A DNA stretch of 64,000 nucleotides from NCBI GenBank assembly GCA_002989075.1, contig PSQN01000012.1:2182480-2246479 (forward strand). The letters run 5' to 3'. This stretch comes from Arthonia radiata. Its lineage: Eukaryota > Ascomycota > Arthoniomycetes > Arthoniales > Arthoniaceae. A model generated the notes under the pieces. The model saw only the letters and a program-made list of their open reading frames with translations, had not been told where the DNA came from and made no database searches. Positions 20,600 to 32,100 of the stretch are shown piece after piece (position 1 is the stretch's first letter; every line of letters begins with the position of its first letter). The translations under genes were made by a program, and so were the position numbers.

Positions 20600-23037
20600 T
20601 CACGGCAGACTCAAAAACAGATCCCTCAAAGCCGGATAATTAGGCGTGCCCAATCCCGTGACAGGATCCCACCCAGGCTGCGCAAAGAAGCCAGGTGTAC
20701 CGCAGCCGCTGTTGTTACCGACTGTAATGTCGTGGAGCACAGTGGGGTTGGCGTACAGTGTCGGGTTCACGAAGCCGATCGATCCCTTACCCGCGGCAAT
20801 GCGCTCCTCATTGATCCTGACCAGGATACCTGCGAATGTTGGCGCACTGGCACTCGTTCCACCGATGAGTGTCGGGCTTCCGCCGTTGAAGATGATGACA
20901 TTGTCCCCGACAGCACTGACATCTGGGTACGCGCGCCCATTGCTGTTGTAGATACCGCCGTTCGCGCCGAAGGAGTCGTTGTTGGTGGAGCTGTAGGATG
21001 GGTAGCCTGGATCATAGGTGGAGAGGTAGTTGGCAACGGCGGCTGCCTGGTAGTCGGGGATGGGGTAGATGTTGGAGAAGCCGCCGCCGGAGGGGAAGCG
21101 GGTTACGGCGACCTCTTCGTCGGCCTCGGCGGAGGCACCGGGTGGCAGGAAGGTGCCGCCGACGGCGGTTACGTAGGGGCACGTGACCGGGAAGTCGGGT
21201 GAGAAGATGGTCATGTCTGGGCCGAGGCAGCCATTGTCGCCGGGTCTGCAGGAATGTGTTAGTCGGAGGCTGCGTGGTGTTTGCAGGAGATGGGATTAGA
21301 GTAGTGGACAAAAGGGGTGCATGAGTTACTTACTGCGGACGACCTGAGACACCAGAGTCACCGGAGGAGATGAGGATAGAGACACCCTGCATGCCCAGCT
21401 TCATGTACTCGTTGCACTGGCGCTGCTGGTAGTTTGCCGGCAGATCAGATTCCTGGCCACCGTACGAGACGGAGATGACATTGGTCGGCTTGTAGACACC
21501 ACACTGCAGCTCGCCTTTGTAGGCACCAGGCGCATCCGAAGGATCGGGGTAAGGTGGGTCGATATCGCTGTTGCCAGTGAGACCGAACGCTGAGTACGTG
21601 CAGTAAGAGCCATCAATGGCATCCAGGAAGTTGTTTAGGAACCCTTCGAACTCGTAGTCATTCTCGTAGACAGGGTCGTCGGTCTGGAAGAGGATCGACT
21701 TCTGCGGGTAGATGATTGGATAGCTGATCTGGAAGTCCAGATCTGACTCTGGGCCAGCCTGTGCGACTGGCACGGGAGCTACGGCACCATCGACGGCGTC
21801 GAGCGTTGGGCTGGTGCCCTGCGGAATGGCGGGAAATAATGACAAGAAGAACACTTTCTTCTCATGAGCCTTGAGTAACGACGAGCGAGACAGAACAACA
21901 CTTACAGTCCAAGTCTTCCTGAGCGTATACATCACCAAGATCCTCAAAGATACCAAGCTCATTGCCTTCAGCAGCCGTGGTGCCCGCGGTGAAGTTGTAG
22001 AATGTCTGAATGCACTCCGGCGTGACAACGGCATCGCAGATGCTCGTAGCACCGATGCTGAGAATTTCTTCTAATGGCATGGGCAGTGCTTTCTTCATCG
22101 GTGGATTCTTGATTCGGCCGACAGAGTCTACTGGAGCTGAGAGAAAGGTGCGCTTCTCGATCTTCGAGGCAGCCTTGTCGCGGCCAGACAGGCCGCTTGC
22201 CGTGTGGAGCTTGATGCCTGATTAAGTCGTCAGTACTATGCATACTACTTCGGATATTGGGAAAGGCGCATACCAGGGCTGACATAGTCCACATGCTTGC
22301 GCACGTGCTCGGGGAGGGAGTACTCTTCGCAGGCAATGTTGGTCTTGCCCGTGGGCTCATGCTCGTAGACATGATACTTGGTCTTCAGTAAGCTTTCCGC
22401 ATCTTCGACATTGAGGTCGAGTTGCAGCCATTGCTTATTGGCAGACTTCCCGACACCGTCCAGTGGGATGCCAGCGGAGGATAGCCAAGCCTTGACCGTA
22501 TCCACCGTTTCATCACTGGGCGCGAAGAGGTCGTGGACCTCTTCAGCAGAGTACCATTGGCCATACTTTGACGAAGCGTGGTGCGACCTGCAGACGCGGT
22601 CAGCGATCAAGCTTCTCAATCTGCCACTATTCTCGTCTGCCTCTTATTGCTCGGTTGCAAGTCGGAGCTCTGGCTAGCAATTTGGCCTAAAAACTGTTGT
22701 GTGGACGAGCTGCTCTTCTGCTTCCTCTTGATCACATAGCGTAAAGACGAATGACACTTACACTTCCATAAGCTTCTCATGTCCAATATCGAGATTGGAC
22801 TGAGTCAGACCTGGATACGTGAAGTCAGCAAGTCGAACGCCTCGCATAAGTCCTATTGACTGGGAAGAACTCACCGATGCGCATGGGCAGCTTGGCCCGC
22901 GGCATGAGCTCCGAGCGCTTCTGCCATTCTATCAACGTCGCCTCGCGGCGCTCGTGCACCACATGGTTAGTGGTATGGGGCAGAGCTGCTGCTACTGCAA
23001 TTACAGATGCCGCGGAGAGAGCTTGGAACCAGCGCAT
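20600..23037 (-). CDS. Secreted sedolisin-family (S53) serine protease, 667 aa
   Basis: Six exons: complement 22875..23037, 22762..22810, 22274..22587, 21906..22217, 21334..21853 and 20600..21245; all five introns are GT-AG and phases close. Residues 1-19 are a signal peptide (L-S-A-A-S-V-I-A-V-A-A-A-L-P). A pro-S53 domain follows (K-Y-G-Q-W-Y-S-A-E-E-V-H-D-L-F). In the catalytic domain, E-S-D-L-D near residue 315 supplies the Glu and Asp, S-S-G-D-S-G-V-S-G the oxyanion Asp, and G-G-T-S-A-S-A-P near 582 the Ser. The C-terminal calcium site is visible (H-D-I-T-V-G-N-N, then G-W-D-P-V-T-G-L-G). Such enzymes work at acidic pH outside the cell, as tripeptidyl peptidases or endopeptidases. All catalytic residues are present. 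Confidence 0.94.
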
Positions 23038-24481
23038 CGTGAGATAAAGATAGTTTGCGAGCTACTTTCACGAAGCTGCAGGACGAACGCAGCATATGAG
23101 ATTGTGCGGCCATCTTATACAGCTGTTAGAAACTTCCTCTCCTGTCGCACCGCGTCGCGGCGACGGTCATAGATACCGACAAAGAGCAGTTGGTTAGTCC
23201 CATGGTTACGTCGGTAGATCAACTGATGCACTATCAACAACGTTTGCTGCGAGCATCTGCAAGGAACCAGATGCGCCAATAAAGGCACCCAAAAGAGAAT
23301 GAGATTATGCAGTATAGAGCTAGTGTAGCATCTCACCTTCCCAAAGCTGCTGGTCGTGTGCGCGCAACGCAGAGATCAGCGAGAGTGGTGCAGTGGACCT
23401 ACGTTGATCTTGCATTAACGGGCAAGCTAGGCGCAACGTATCTACTCATAGGGGCAAGAGCTGGGTCGGCTGACAAGGGAGTGCATGCATTGATTAGTGG
23501 GGAGATAAGAGAGATGTTGAATGGATGTCTTCTGGTCTTGTGTTCCCACGCGCAAACATACTTACTTGGCGTTCTTTGTCGCAGAAACGGCGTCAAGTAG
23601 AGCAAAGTTGGCAGTGGGAAACCCGGCTGTAGCAGAGCCAGTGGCTATACGAAGAACAAGGAAGCTTTTCCCAAGCATTGCAAGAAGGAAGAAGCAGTCG
23701 CAAAGAAGAGCGATGCCAAGGGGAGGGGAACGTCGTCGGGATGCAACCTCATCTGATGTGCACACCAGGAGTGGTAGCCGCCTCGGTCATCGTACCTGAC
23801 ATGCATCATAACCAGCCCGCTCTTTTGTATCTGATGTCGTTTGCACAACCCCTGGCCGCCCGTTTTCACGTGACTCCATCCCAGCAGAGACGACGGTCAT
23901 CGTCCCATACTTCGTACACTCCCTGATCCATTCATTCCAACCACTCACAACTTGAGTAGCGAGCATACACGCAGGTGAGATGTGTCTTGCTATGCAAGCG
24001 AGCCTAGCGAGGTGTCTGACTACGTACACTCTTGCATGCCACCACGCCCCGGAAAAGCAGGTCTGCGGGTTTTTTCTCTTATTTCTTCCGCAATCATCAG
24101 CTGCTGTTCATCGTCCATCCTAGAAATGATCGTTATCAGGATTGTAAATGCGTGCATATGAGGCGTGAAAACAAAGAGCCACTTTCTCCCGCTCGCATGA
24201 CTGCTTTGCCCTGTGTCTCCCACTTAGGCTTTATCCGCGAAAGACAAGTATCGGTTTCAGGCACACGGCTATAACGCCATCATAATATTAGAGCGATTCA
24301 CGAAGCTTTATTCTGTATATAAACCAGTGCCGCAAAGCCTCTGGCCGCGTTCACCATTCTCGCCTGGCAGCAGCTCTTGGATCTCATTTTTTCATCCCAG
24401 TTCGTGACCTCTGGATATCAGCATTGTAATTGCCAGGTCAATCCCAGCGTCCAATACAGCCTCCCCACACAAGCTATAACC
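23038..24481. other. Intergenic, 1.4 kb
   Basis: 5' region of the protease (minus) and of the first Cys/His mini-gene (plus). Short frames at 23307-23600 and 23521-23926 have no signature. The only element I can name is the TATA box at 24316. Confidence 0.4.
24316..24330 (+). promoter_or_regulatory. TATA box with ACCAGTGC extension, Cys/His gene 1
   Basis: TATATAAACCAGTGC, 152 bp before ATG 24482. The same ACCAGTGC tail follows a TATA-like element ahead of gene 3 at 25472-25488, suggesting part of the promoter was duplicated with the gene. Confidence 0.55.
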
Positions 24482-24730
24482 ATGTGCGAGCACAGGATTT
24501 GCAAGCGCCCCTCATGCACGAAACACGTCCTTCACAAGCAATGCAAAAACAAGGCCTTGCACGGTGAAGGTGGTTGGTTCAGCTTTACCAAGCCACGTCT
24601 GATGCGTTGTGCAACCTCCAACACCCCCTCCGACAAGGCCAACGGCGAGAGTCAAGAGAAGTATTGCAGCGAGACTTGCCTGAACATGGAAAGCAACTCA
24701 TTTGCTGCGGGACTCAAGGCGCTGAGCTGA
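24482..24730 (+). CDS. Cys/His-rich small protein, paralogue 1, 82 aa
   Basis: Single exon. The N-terminus M-C-E-H-R-I-C-K-R-P-S-C-T-K-H-V-L-H-K-Q-C fixes Cys at 2, 7, 12 and 21 and His at 18. The same spacing appears in the two following genes, with identical V-L-H at 16-18. A second pair, Y-C-S-E-T-C, lies near the C-terminus. The spacing looks suited to binding one zinc ion, but it matches no named zinc finger I know. There is no signal peptide, so it is probably intracellular. I chose the ATG at 24482 because the conserved motif begins there. Confidence 0.72.
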   Translation: MCEHRICKRPSCTKHVLHKQCKNKALHGEGGWFSFTKPRLMRCATSNTPSDKANGESQEKYCSETCLNMESNSFAAGLKALS

Positions 24731-25015
24731 AGGCTCTATGGACTATTGTCGAACTCATTACCTCTTCTCCGAGCGACAAATGCGTATGTCATACGTGTTC
24801 GGAGTTCATGTTTTGGCTCTGATAGCGTAGTTACCCCAAACTGGTCCATCTTGCGGAGGTCAGGTCATCACGTAAATGAGAACAGATCACCTAGTCTATC
24901 GCAAGGCCACGGGTTTGTTCACACAGAAACCATCAATAGCTCACTCTATCTCCTCCCAAATCTCTTCTATCAAACAATCCGCAATCCAACATCACGTTGA
25001 CCAAACTCTCACATC

Positions 25016-25213
25016 ATGTGCCATCACCGCATCTGTCACTTCGGCCCATGCAGCAACTGGGTACTCCACGCGCACTGTACCAACACCGATAACCACACTG
25101 ACGCTGGCGCCGATCGCGAGCGGCGATGCGACCCCGACCACGCCGAACATCCGGACCAGAAATATTCGGGAAAGCGCGCAGATCATCAGAGCAAGGAGGA
25201 GTACTGTAGCTAG
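25016..25213 (+). CDS. Cys/His-rich small protein, paralogue 2, 65 aa
   Basis: Single exon, 285 bp after paralogue 1. It starts M-C-H-H-R-I-C-H-F-G-P-C-S-N-W-V-L-H-A-H, with Cys at 2, 7, 12, 21 and His at 18. The continuation C-T-N-T-D-N-H-T matches C-E-N-T-E-N-H-Q in paralogue 3. Then follow C-D-P-D-H-A, and K-R-A-D-H-Q-S-K-E-E-Y near the end, matching R-A-D-H-E-S-K-E-M-Y in paralogue 3. It stops soon after that block, so it is shorter by a C-terminal tail. Function unknown. Confidence 0.72.
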   Translation: MCHHRICHFGPCSNWVLHAHCTNTDNHTDAGADRERRCDPDHAEHPDQKYSGKRADHQSKEEYCS

Positions 25214-25546
25214 GAGTGTAAGAATTCACACATCTGGGGAGCGGACTTTAGGAACGGATGAGGATTTCAGAGCTCTGTGGGGCCTTCCTGAAAGGGGACG
25301 ACGGACTCTATCGAGGCGTTGCGCAAGCCAGTATGATGAACATGTGATCCGGCGCCACATGCGAGGGTACCAAAGCTGCTGTTACCGGACCGTTGCAAAA
25401 GCAACGTGCTTTTTGAACCGCAAGACTTCGAGTACAGTGCTGTCGCAACACCCATCTTTCCTTCGTCACACTTTTTATACACCAGTGCTTCATACGACAC
25501 CACACGACACCACACGACGCCACCCACCTCACTATGCCATCAAAAC
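25214..25546. other. Spacer between Cys/His paralogues 2 and 3
   Basis: 333 bp with no gene. It holds the TATA-like promoter of paralogue 3. Overlapping frames around 25267-25532 on the minus strand are antisense noise. Confidence 0.45.
25472..25488 (+). promoter_or_regulatory. TATA-like element with ACCAGTGC, Cys/His gene 3
   Basis: TTTTTATACACCAGTGC, about 59 bp before ATG 25547. It shares the ACCAGTGC tail with the gene 1 promoter. A short CACACGACAC-type direct repeat follows at about 25498-25518. Confidence 0.5.
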
Positions 25547-25792
25547 ATGTGCCACCGTCGCGTGTGCCACTACCCCCTTTGCGCCCACTTCGTCCTTCAC
25601 GCGCACTGCGAGAACACGGAAAATCACCAGCACATCGGCGAGCGCGGCGCGCACGGCTGCGACCCCAACAACATGGCGCTTCCCGCCCAGAAGATTTCGT
25701 ACCTCCGTGCCGATCACGAGAGCAAGGAGATGTACAGCAGCGCAGCGCACAAGGATTCGGATGAGAATGACTTGGACTTCAAGGATGGCTGA
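25547..25792 (+). CDS. Cys/His-rich small protein, paralogue 3, 81 aa
   Basis: Single exon. It starts M-C-H-R-R-V-C-H-Y-P-L-C-A-H-F-V-L-H-A-H, again with Cys at 2, 7, 12, 21 and His at 18. The middle G-C-D-P-N-N and the block Y-L-R-A-D-H-E-S-K-E-M-Y match paralogue 2. An acidic tail ends in E-N-D-L-D-F-K-D-G. Paralogues 2 and 3 are closest; paralogue 1 is more distant. A short upstream ATG at 25534 is out of frame and could act as a small upstream frame. Confidence 0.72.
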   Translation: MCHRRVCHYPLCAHFVLHAHCENTENHQHIGERGAHGCDPNNMALPAQKISYLRADHESKEMYSSAAHKDSDENDLDFKDG

Positions 25793-26192
25793 AGCTCGAG
25801 CGGCGGGTGCAAGAGATGGATGCTGGAAGTGAGTGTGTACTTGACGTAGACGACTTGAAGGAATAAAGGATGTTCATAGCTCGTGGACTCTATACACGCT
25901 TGCTCCTCTCTATCCCCTTCAACACTTCCATCGCGCCCACGAGGCGATCCAACACCCCTTCACACTTGCCTACAACCTCCAAGAGGTACCTCAAAAATAG
26001 ACTCGCTACGGAAACAAACGCCCCGAGCGCCGCTCGCTCAATCGCATCGCTAAGGCCGTTGACTTTGTCATCCTCCATCTCACAGTTCACCTCCCTCTGG
26101 TTCCGCCTGTTGCACGCGCGTACAGCTCCCCGACGCCGCGCTTCTACCCGCTTCTTTTCATCGATAATCGTCTTACTCGTACAAGCCACAAG
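25793..26192. other. Spacer between Cys/His gene 3 and the giant gene
   Basis: 400 bp of converging 3' regions. The frames here (plus 25870-26250, minus 25890-26189) have no signature. Confidence 0.4.
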
Positions 26193-29100
26193 TCACTCAT
26201 CCACCACTTCCAAGCCGCCTCCTGCACCGCCGTCCTGCTCGCCAAAGTAGTCCATGAAACTGCTCGTTCCCTGGCTCAAGGCCGCAGTGGGCAAGTCACT
26301 ACCAAGCCCACTGTCGTAACCTTCTGGCCCGGGTGCGCGCTGTGGTCCGCCTTTTGTGACGAGATGCAAGGGAGCTGCCATATCCTCGAATTCGTCGTCT
26401 TCCTCTTGCTCTTCTTCCGCTTCTTCCTCGGTCTGATCGTGGCTGAGCGTGCTCTCGATATCAGGCGGCACCATGTTGGTCCCAACTTCACTGTCGATCC
26501 TCTCTTCATCATCAGATCCGGAATCACCACCGCCGACCTCAGAGCCGAGATTGGAGTACATGGTCTCGCCCACACTTCTTCGACGGTCAGTTGATGCTGT
26601 GACGGTGCTCCCGGTATCCATGTCAGTCGCGGACTGCCCGCTTCCGGAGAAGTACGAGCTAGCATCCGTGCCGGCGTAGCTGTACTCCGAGGGTGTCTGC
26701 GCGCTATTATGCGAGGGGTCAGAGGTGACGACAGTACTAAAGGAATCTCGGCGGGAGCTGGAGGCATTGGAGTGCGTCGCGGAAGGCTGGCGCGAAGTGG
26801 TGGAATTGGTAGCGGATGGCCGCCGCGAAGTCGTCGAAGTGCCCGTGTTGGTGCGTGGTCGAGAGGTAGCAGAGGTAGCGCGAGATAAGGCCGTGCCGGT
26901 CTCTGAGGGCCGAGGCTTGCTCATTGAAGGTTGACGAGACACGTTAGCTTCCGTACTTGTAGGAGCGTAGCTGATAGAAGTGGCTCGAGAAAGGCTGGCC
27001 GCGTCGTCTCGCTCGCCAGGCGTAGGGGTAGGGCTACGATCTTCCTCAGAGGCGGACTCGTTCTCTTTGTCGTCGTCTATGTTTTGCAGACTTCCGCTGC
27101 CAGGCTGCCAAGACAACTTGCGAGTCTTCTGCGTGCGGACGCTCTGGCTTCGCTTGAGACCTGCACCAAGACCAGTACTGATGTTGCGATTGCTTGCGGC
27201 AGCTAGCTGCCGACCGCCAGCGGGAACATTGTTGTTGATCTGACTTAGACTAGCAATACGTCGGTCGCTACGAGGGCTATTCGTAGCGCTTGGAAGGGCT
27301 ACTGCGGGCTTGCCCTTGCGAGCTTTCAGTGCCATGTCCGTGGCTGCGTTGACAATGGAAGGTGTCGTCGTGCATTGTGATGCTTGTGTAGTCGTTGTTG
27401 CGTGTGAAGCGTTGCTGCCTACGCGCTTGAGATTCATACTCTCTGGTCCAGCACGACTGCGAGGCTGCTTCGCAAGGAGCAGAGCACGGCTGTGGTCCAT
27501 TACGCCCTCGATGATGCGACGCTCGAGTGCATCAGCACGGGCATCCATCATTGTCAACTCTTCGCGGCGTAATCTTAACGCGGTCTCAAGCGAGGACACA
27601 TCGGCACTAAGATGCAATTTCTGCTTCTGGAGGTCCTGATGCTCGCCTTTCAGTTCCTCGAACTCAGCCTTATAGCTTGCCACCTCGGACGAAAGAGAGC
27701 TCTTCGTGTCTTTGAGCACGGCAATCTCGCCGTCGATGCGCTCTTTCTCGTTCAGGCTGTTACTAAGATCCAGGGCAGCTTGGTCTGCCTCCTTCTCCTT
27801 GTTCTCATGCTCTGCACTAATCATCTTTGTCTGAAAAGCGACAAACGCAGACACCTCGGACGCGGTGGTAGTCAGCTGTTGTTGTAGGTCGTCGAACCGT
27901 GAGAGCTGGCCAGTGGCTTCACTAGACTTGGAAGCATGACCGAGGAGCTCGTCGAGCTTGTTATGCACAGGCTCGTCGTCATACTTGGAAGACATGCCCT
28001 TCGTGAGGATCTCGTCGAGCTTCGAATGCACCTTGTCGTCAACGGTCGTCACAGTCTCTGCTTTTGGAGCCTCAATCTGGGGCACTGGCAACCTTCGCAG
28101 TCCCTCATCGAAATGAGCTTTGATGCCGTCTGAGATCTTCTCAGTTTCGGTGTTCGATGACTTGAAGTGCTCAAATTTGGACTCAATTGCTAATTTCAGG
28201 TGGTTCAAAGCCTCCATGACTTGGGGGTGGTTGGCTGAGACAACGTCCTGCACGCTACCGATCGCGGCCATGGTTTTGGCGACATCATCGCGAGTCAGCT
28301 GATGGTCAGTTCTATTGTCGACGCTGCTGTCCTCGATCTTGCTCGCCATCTCGTCGACTCTGCCAAAAACAGTCTTTGCATCATCGCTCCATTTCTCAGT
28401 GGCTTCCTTGAGTGCTGGATCAATGCCTGAAACGCTTGCGCCCAATGTGTCGATGGTGACCTTGAGCTCCTCAGCCATAGCTTTCGACGACGACACCATC
28501 TCGTCTTGCTCTTTCTGCTTCTCTGTCATAGTAAGCGTGGCCTCTCCAATGACCTGTTGCTGCTCTTCCTGGCGCGACTTGATGTCGTTGAAGCACAAGT
28601 CGAGCTTTGACAGCATCTCAGCAATGATGGCGCCTTTGTGTTCCTCTGATTTTTCGAGGATCGTTGCACATCTGCTTTCATGGTCATTGCGGACGCTCTC
28701 AATCGCTTCTGTAGCTTTTGTGAGTTCGCTCTGGACTGCTTCCCTTAGATCGTCAACATTAGGCACACTTGACGGTATCTCGTCAATTTTTTCCTCGATG
28801 CCTTGCAGAATTTCGTCAAGCACGCGGACGTCTTCGTTGCCACGCTTGATGCGCGACTTAAGGTGATCGCGCGTCTCTTCGATCGATTCGCGCAGGTCCT
28901 CGATTGAGTCCATAATCTTTGAGGCCTCATCTTTGCGATCATCAAAAGCTTTAGCAGTAATGCCGATGTCGCCCTCGTACTTTTCCTTGAGAGCCTGCTG
29001 CGAGTCGCGTAGCTCAGCAAGCATTTCGGAGAGCTCTTCGAGATCGTCTTTTGATGGCATGCCGCTTGGAACTTCATCCAGCTTGAGCTTGATATCATCG

Positions 29101-32100
29101 CAAACGTCTCTGATAGTGTTCATGTCATCTTTGAGCTTTTCTTCATGCTCAGGCGACTCAAGCTTCTCCTTGATGTGATTGACAGCGCTACTCGTGTCGT
29201 GAACGAGCAATGCTAGAGCTTCAATGTCCTGCTTTGGAGAATGCTCGTCTCCTAGTCGACATGACATAGCCTCGACAGCCTCATGTGTCATGCGTGCCAG
29301 AGCTTCGACGTTGTCCAGGTTTTCTTTGGTGATAATGTTGTCAATGCCCGGCACTACGTGGTCGTCGATTCTGGCTTTCATGTTGTGCATTATTGTCTCA
29401 AGCGCATCTACGTCCTCTTTCGTGATGCCGTTCGATGGAGCATGGGCTTCCGGTGGTTCCCTCGCAGCTAGCTCAGCGATCCCAGACCGAAGATCTGAAA
29501 GCGTCGTCTCAATTCCAAGGAGATCAGCTTTAACAGTCAAATCTGGGTTTGACTCAGCATGGGGTTGCGTACCAAGGTTCTGGTCCAATGCTTCAATCTT
29601 GATTTGCAACTGTGCCAGCATAACCTCTAGTCGCTCAATATCACTTCGAGAGGGAGCTTCAGCCATGTTCACCTTCGCGGAATCCTTCTCTTCACCAGAT
29701 TCCGCAAGCACCATTTCTCGATCTGACTGGCCAGATTTGAGATAATCAATATCTGCACGAACGTTAGAGAGGCCGTCTTTGAGCGTGTCAAGGATCTCAT
29801 AAGATACAGTCATGTCGACCGGTTTGTCGCTTAGCCGCGACACATCGCTGCGCAAGTTGTTCAGACTTTCCTGCAGAGTCTCGATGGCTTCGTTGTTGTT
29901 GCCATGAGATTGCGCTGGGAAGGCGACCTGAGAACCAAGGGCAGATTTCAGTTCATCGAGACCTGACCGAATTGTCTCCAAGACTTCTTCATTGCTGGTG
30001 GATCCACCGCCTTGGATCAAAGCAGAGTCGATCGATTGACGTAGTTGCTCGATCTCCTCTCTCACTTCTCCTAGCGTTGATGCACCACCCTCAGCCTGAA
30101 CGTCTCGATTGTTTGCGAAGTTGGCATCAGCCAGACCAGATCTGACGGCCTCAGTAATGGCTCCATGATCCATGCCAGGATTGCCGAGCATCAGTGATCC
30201 ATTAATGGCTTCGCGGAGATTCTCAAGCTCTTCCTTGACCGCACCCAGTGTTTCCGCAGATGATTCGTTTTGATCGGCTGCGAGTTGCACGCGGATGCTT
30301 TCCATGGATTCTTTGATGGCATTGATGGTGTCGTCACTGGGCTGCTCACGATCTCCAGAATGTAGGACTGGTGCTTGCATGGAGTCGCGGAGTGACGCCA
30401 CCTCCTCACGGACTGCATTCAGCACATCCTCGGAAGCGCTGCCAGGCACGTCGCCACCCGCAATCCTCGCGTGCAAATTACCGAAACTCTCTTGTAGGTT
30501 CTCTAGGATCTCGTCTTTGTGGGATGCCGAGCCGCTCAAGATGACCTCTTTCAGTTGCTCGAACTCTTCTTTCAGCGCTTCAAGCTTGTCCTCTCCAGAG
30601 TCATCCATTTCGCGGGACCCGAGATCTGATTTGAGCTCGGAGAAACCGCTGTCAATAGCCTCGATTAATTGTTGCTTGCCTTCTGGAGATTCTTCAGGGC
30701 GCCCAGTGGATGCGATAATCTCGTGCAAGTTCTCGAATTCCGCCTTCATCCAGTTTGCGAGGTCCGACTGATTGCCGGTGCTTTCAAACTCCTTCGACTG
30801 CGATGCTAGACTATCAACGCTGGATCGCAGAGCGTCCAGCTCCGTGCGCAATGTCTCGATGATTTCATCTTTGCCCGTCACGTCTTGAGCCCTGTCGACA
30901 TATGTCTCGATCTCAGCGCGCAACGACTCGAGTCCATCTTTGAGAGCGTCCAAGACTTGCTCAGTATCTCGACCATTCGCCTCAGAATATTGCTTGAACT
31001 CGACACGCATGCCTCCAACGATTTCATGCAGGGAATTGAGCACCTGACTGCCATAAGCACCGAAAGGGTTGTCCATACTTTGGAGACCTGTCTGCACAGC
31101 CTGAAGCAGATCGTCAGGGCTGATTTCGATTTGTCGAGCTTCTTCTCGTCGTATCGCACCAATGCCTTCTCTCACTGCATCCAGCACATCGTCGCGATGA
31201 GCCTCGACGGCTCTCGTGTCCGACTCCGCGATTTGTGGCTTGAAGTCCTCGAGACATTCACGCACAGCAGCCATAACTTCTTGCTTGATCTCAGCGGCTT
31301 CATTAGGAGGTTCTGGAGGGGTAAAGTCCTGCATGGCGTCCTGCACCGCCTGCATGACCTCGTCTCGCGAGACACTTGGCTGTTCCAGCTGACCTTTTGA
31401 CGATTGGTAGTCCTCCAACCCTTCGCGCAGGCATTGCAGGATTTCATCGCGCTCTAGACCGAATTGCTGAAGTTCGATTTCCGGCTTGTAGGTCTCGAAT
31501 GCTTCTCTGACGGCAGTAAGAATTGATTCGCGATCCATTGGCTCTTCGCCAGCATTTGGGTTGTGTAGCTGAACTTGCTGTTCCGATAAAGCATGCTTGA
31601 CCACAGCGTAGATCTCATTGTTGTCGACGGTGTTCTTCGACATCATGGACCCCATAGACTCCCGCCGGCGTGTTTGTATCACTGAGTCCATTGAGTCTTT
31701 GAGCTCAGCGAGCCCCTCTTGGACCACCTGCGCGACCTCGTCGCGAGTGAGGGCGCCCTCTTCTATACTTGGTAGCGCTTGGGGCATTTCCAACTCTTCG
31801 ACTTTGCGCCCAAGCTCTCGTCCCATACCAAGTACTTCACCTCGCAACTCGCGTATAAGAGACTTGACCTCGCCTGTCATGCCACCACTCTGGGAAACAC
31901 TATCTTTGATCTTCTTTAGCAGACCGAGAAGCTCGTCGTTGACAACGGCAGATTGCGGCTGAGGAGGGGCTGTGACGGATTGAGCGGGGTGCGTATGGCG
32001 CGTCACTGCATGCTCACTTGTGTCGTCCATTCTCGTGACTTCGCTAACACCGCTGCTGCGTCTTCTGTTGCCCCTATGCTTGACCAAGGCCGAGCTTGTG

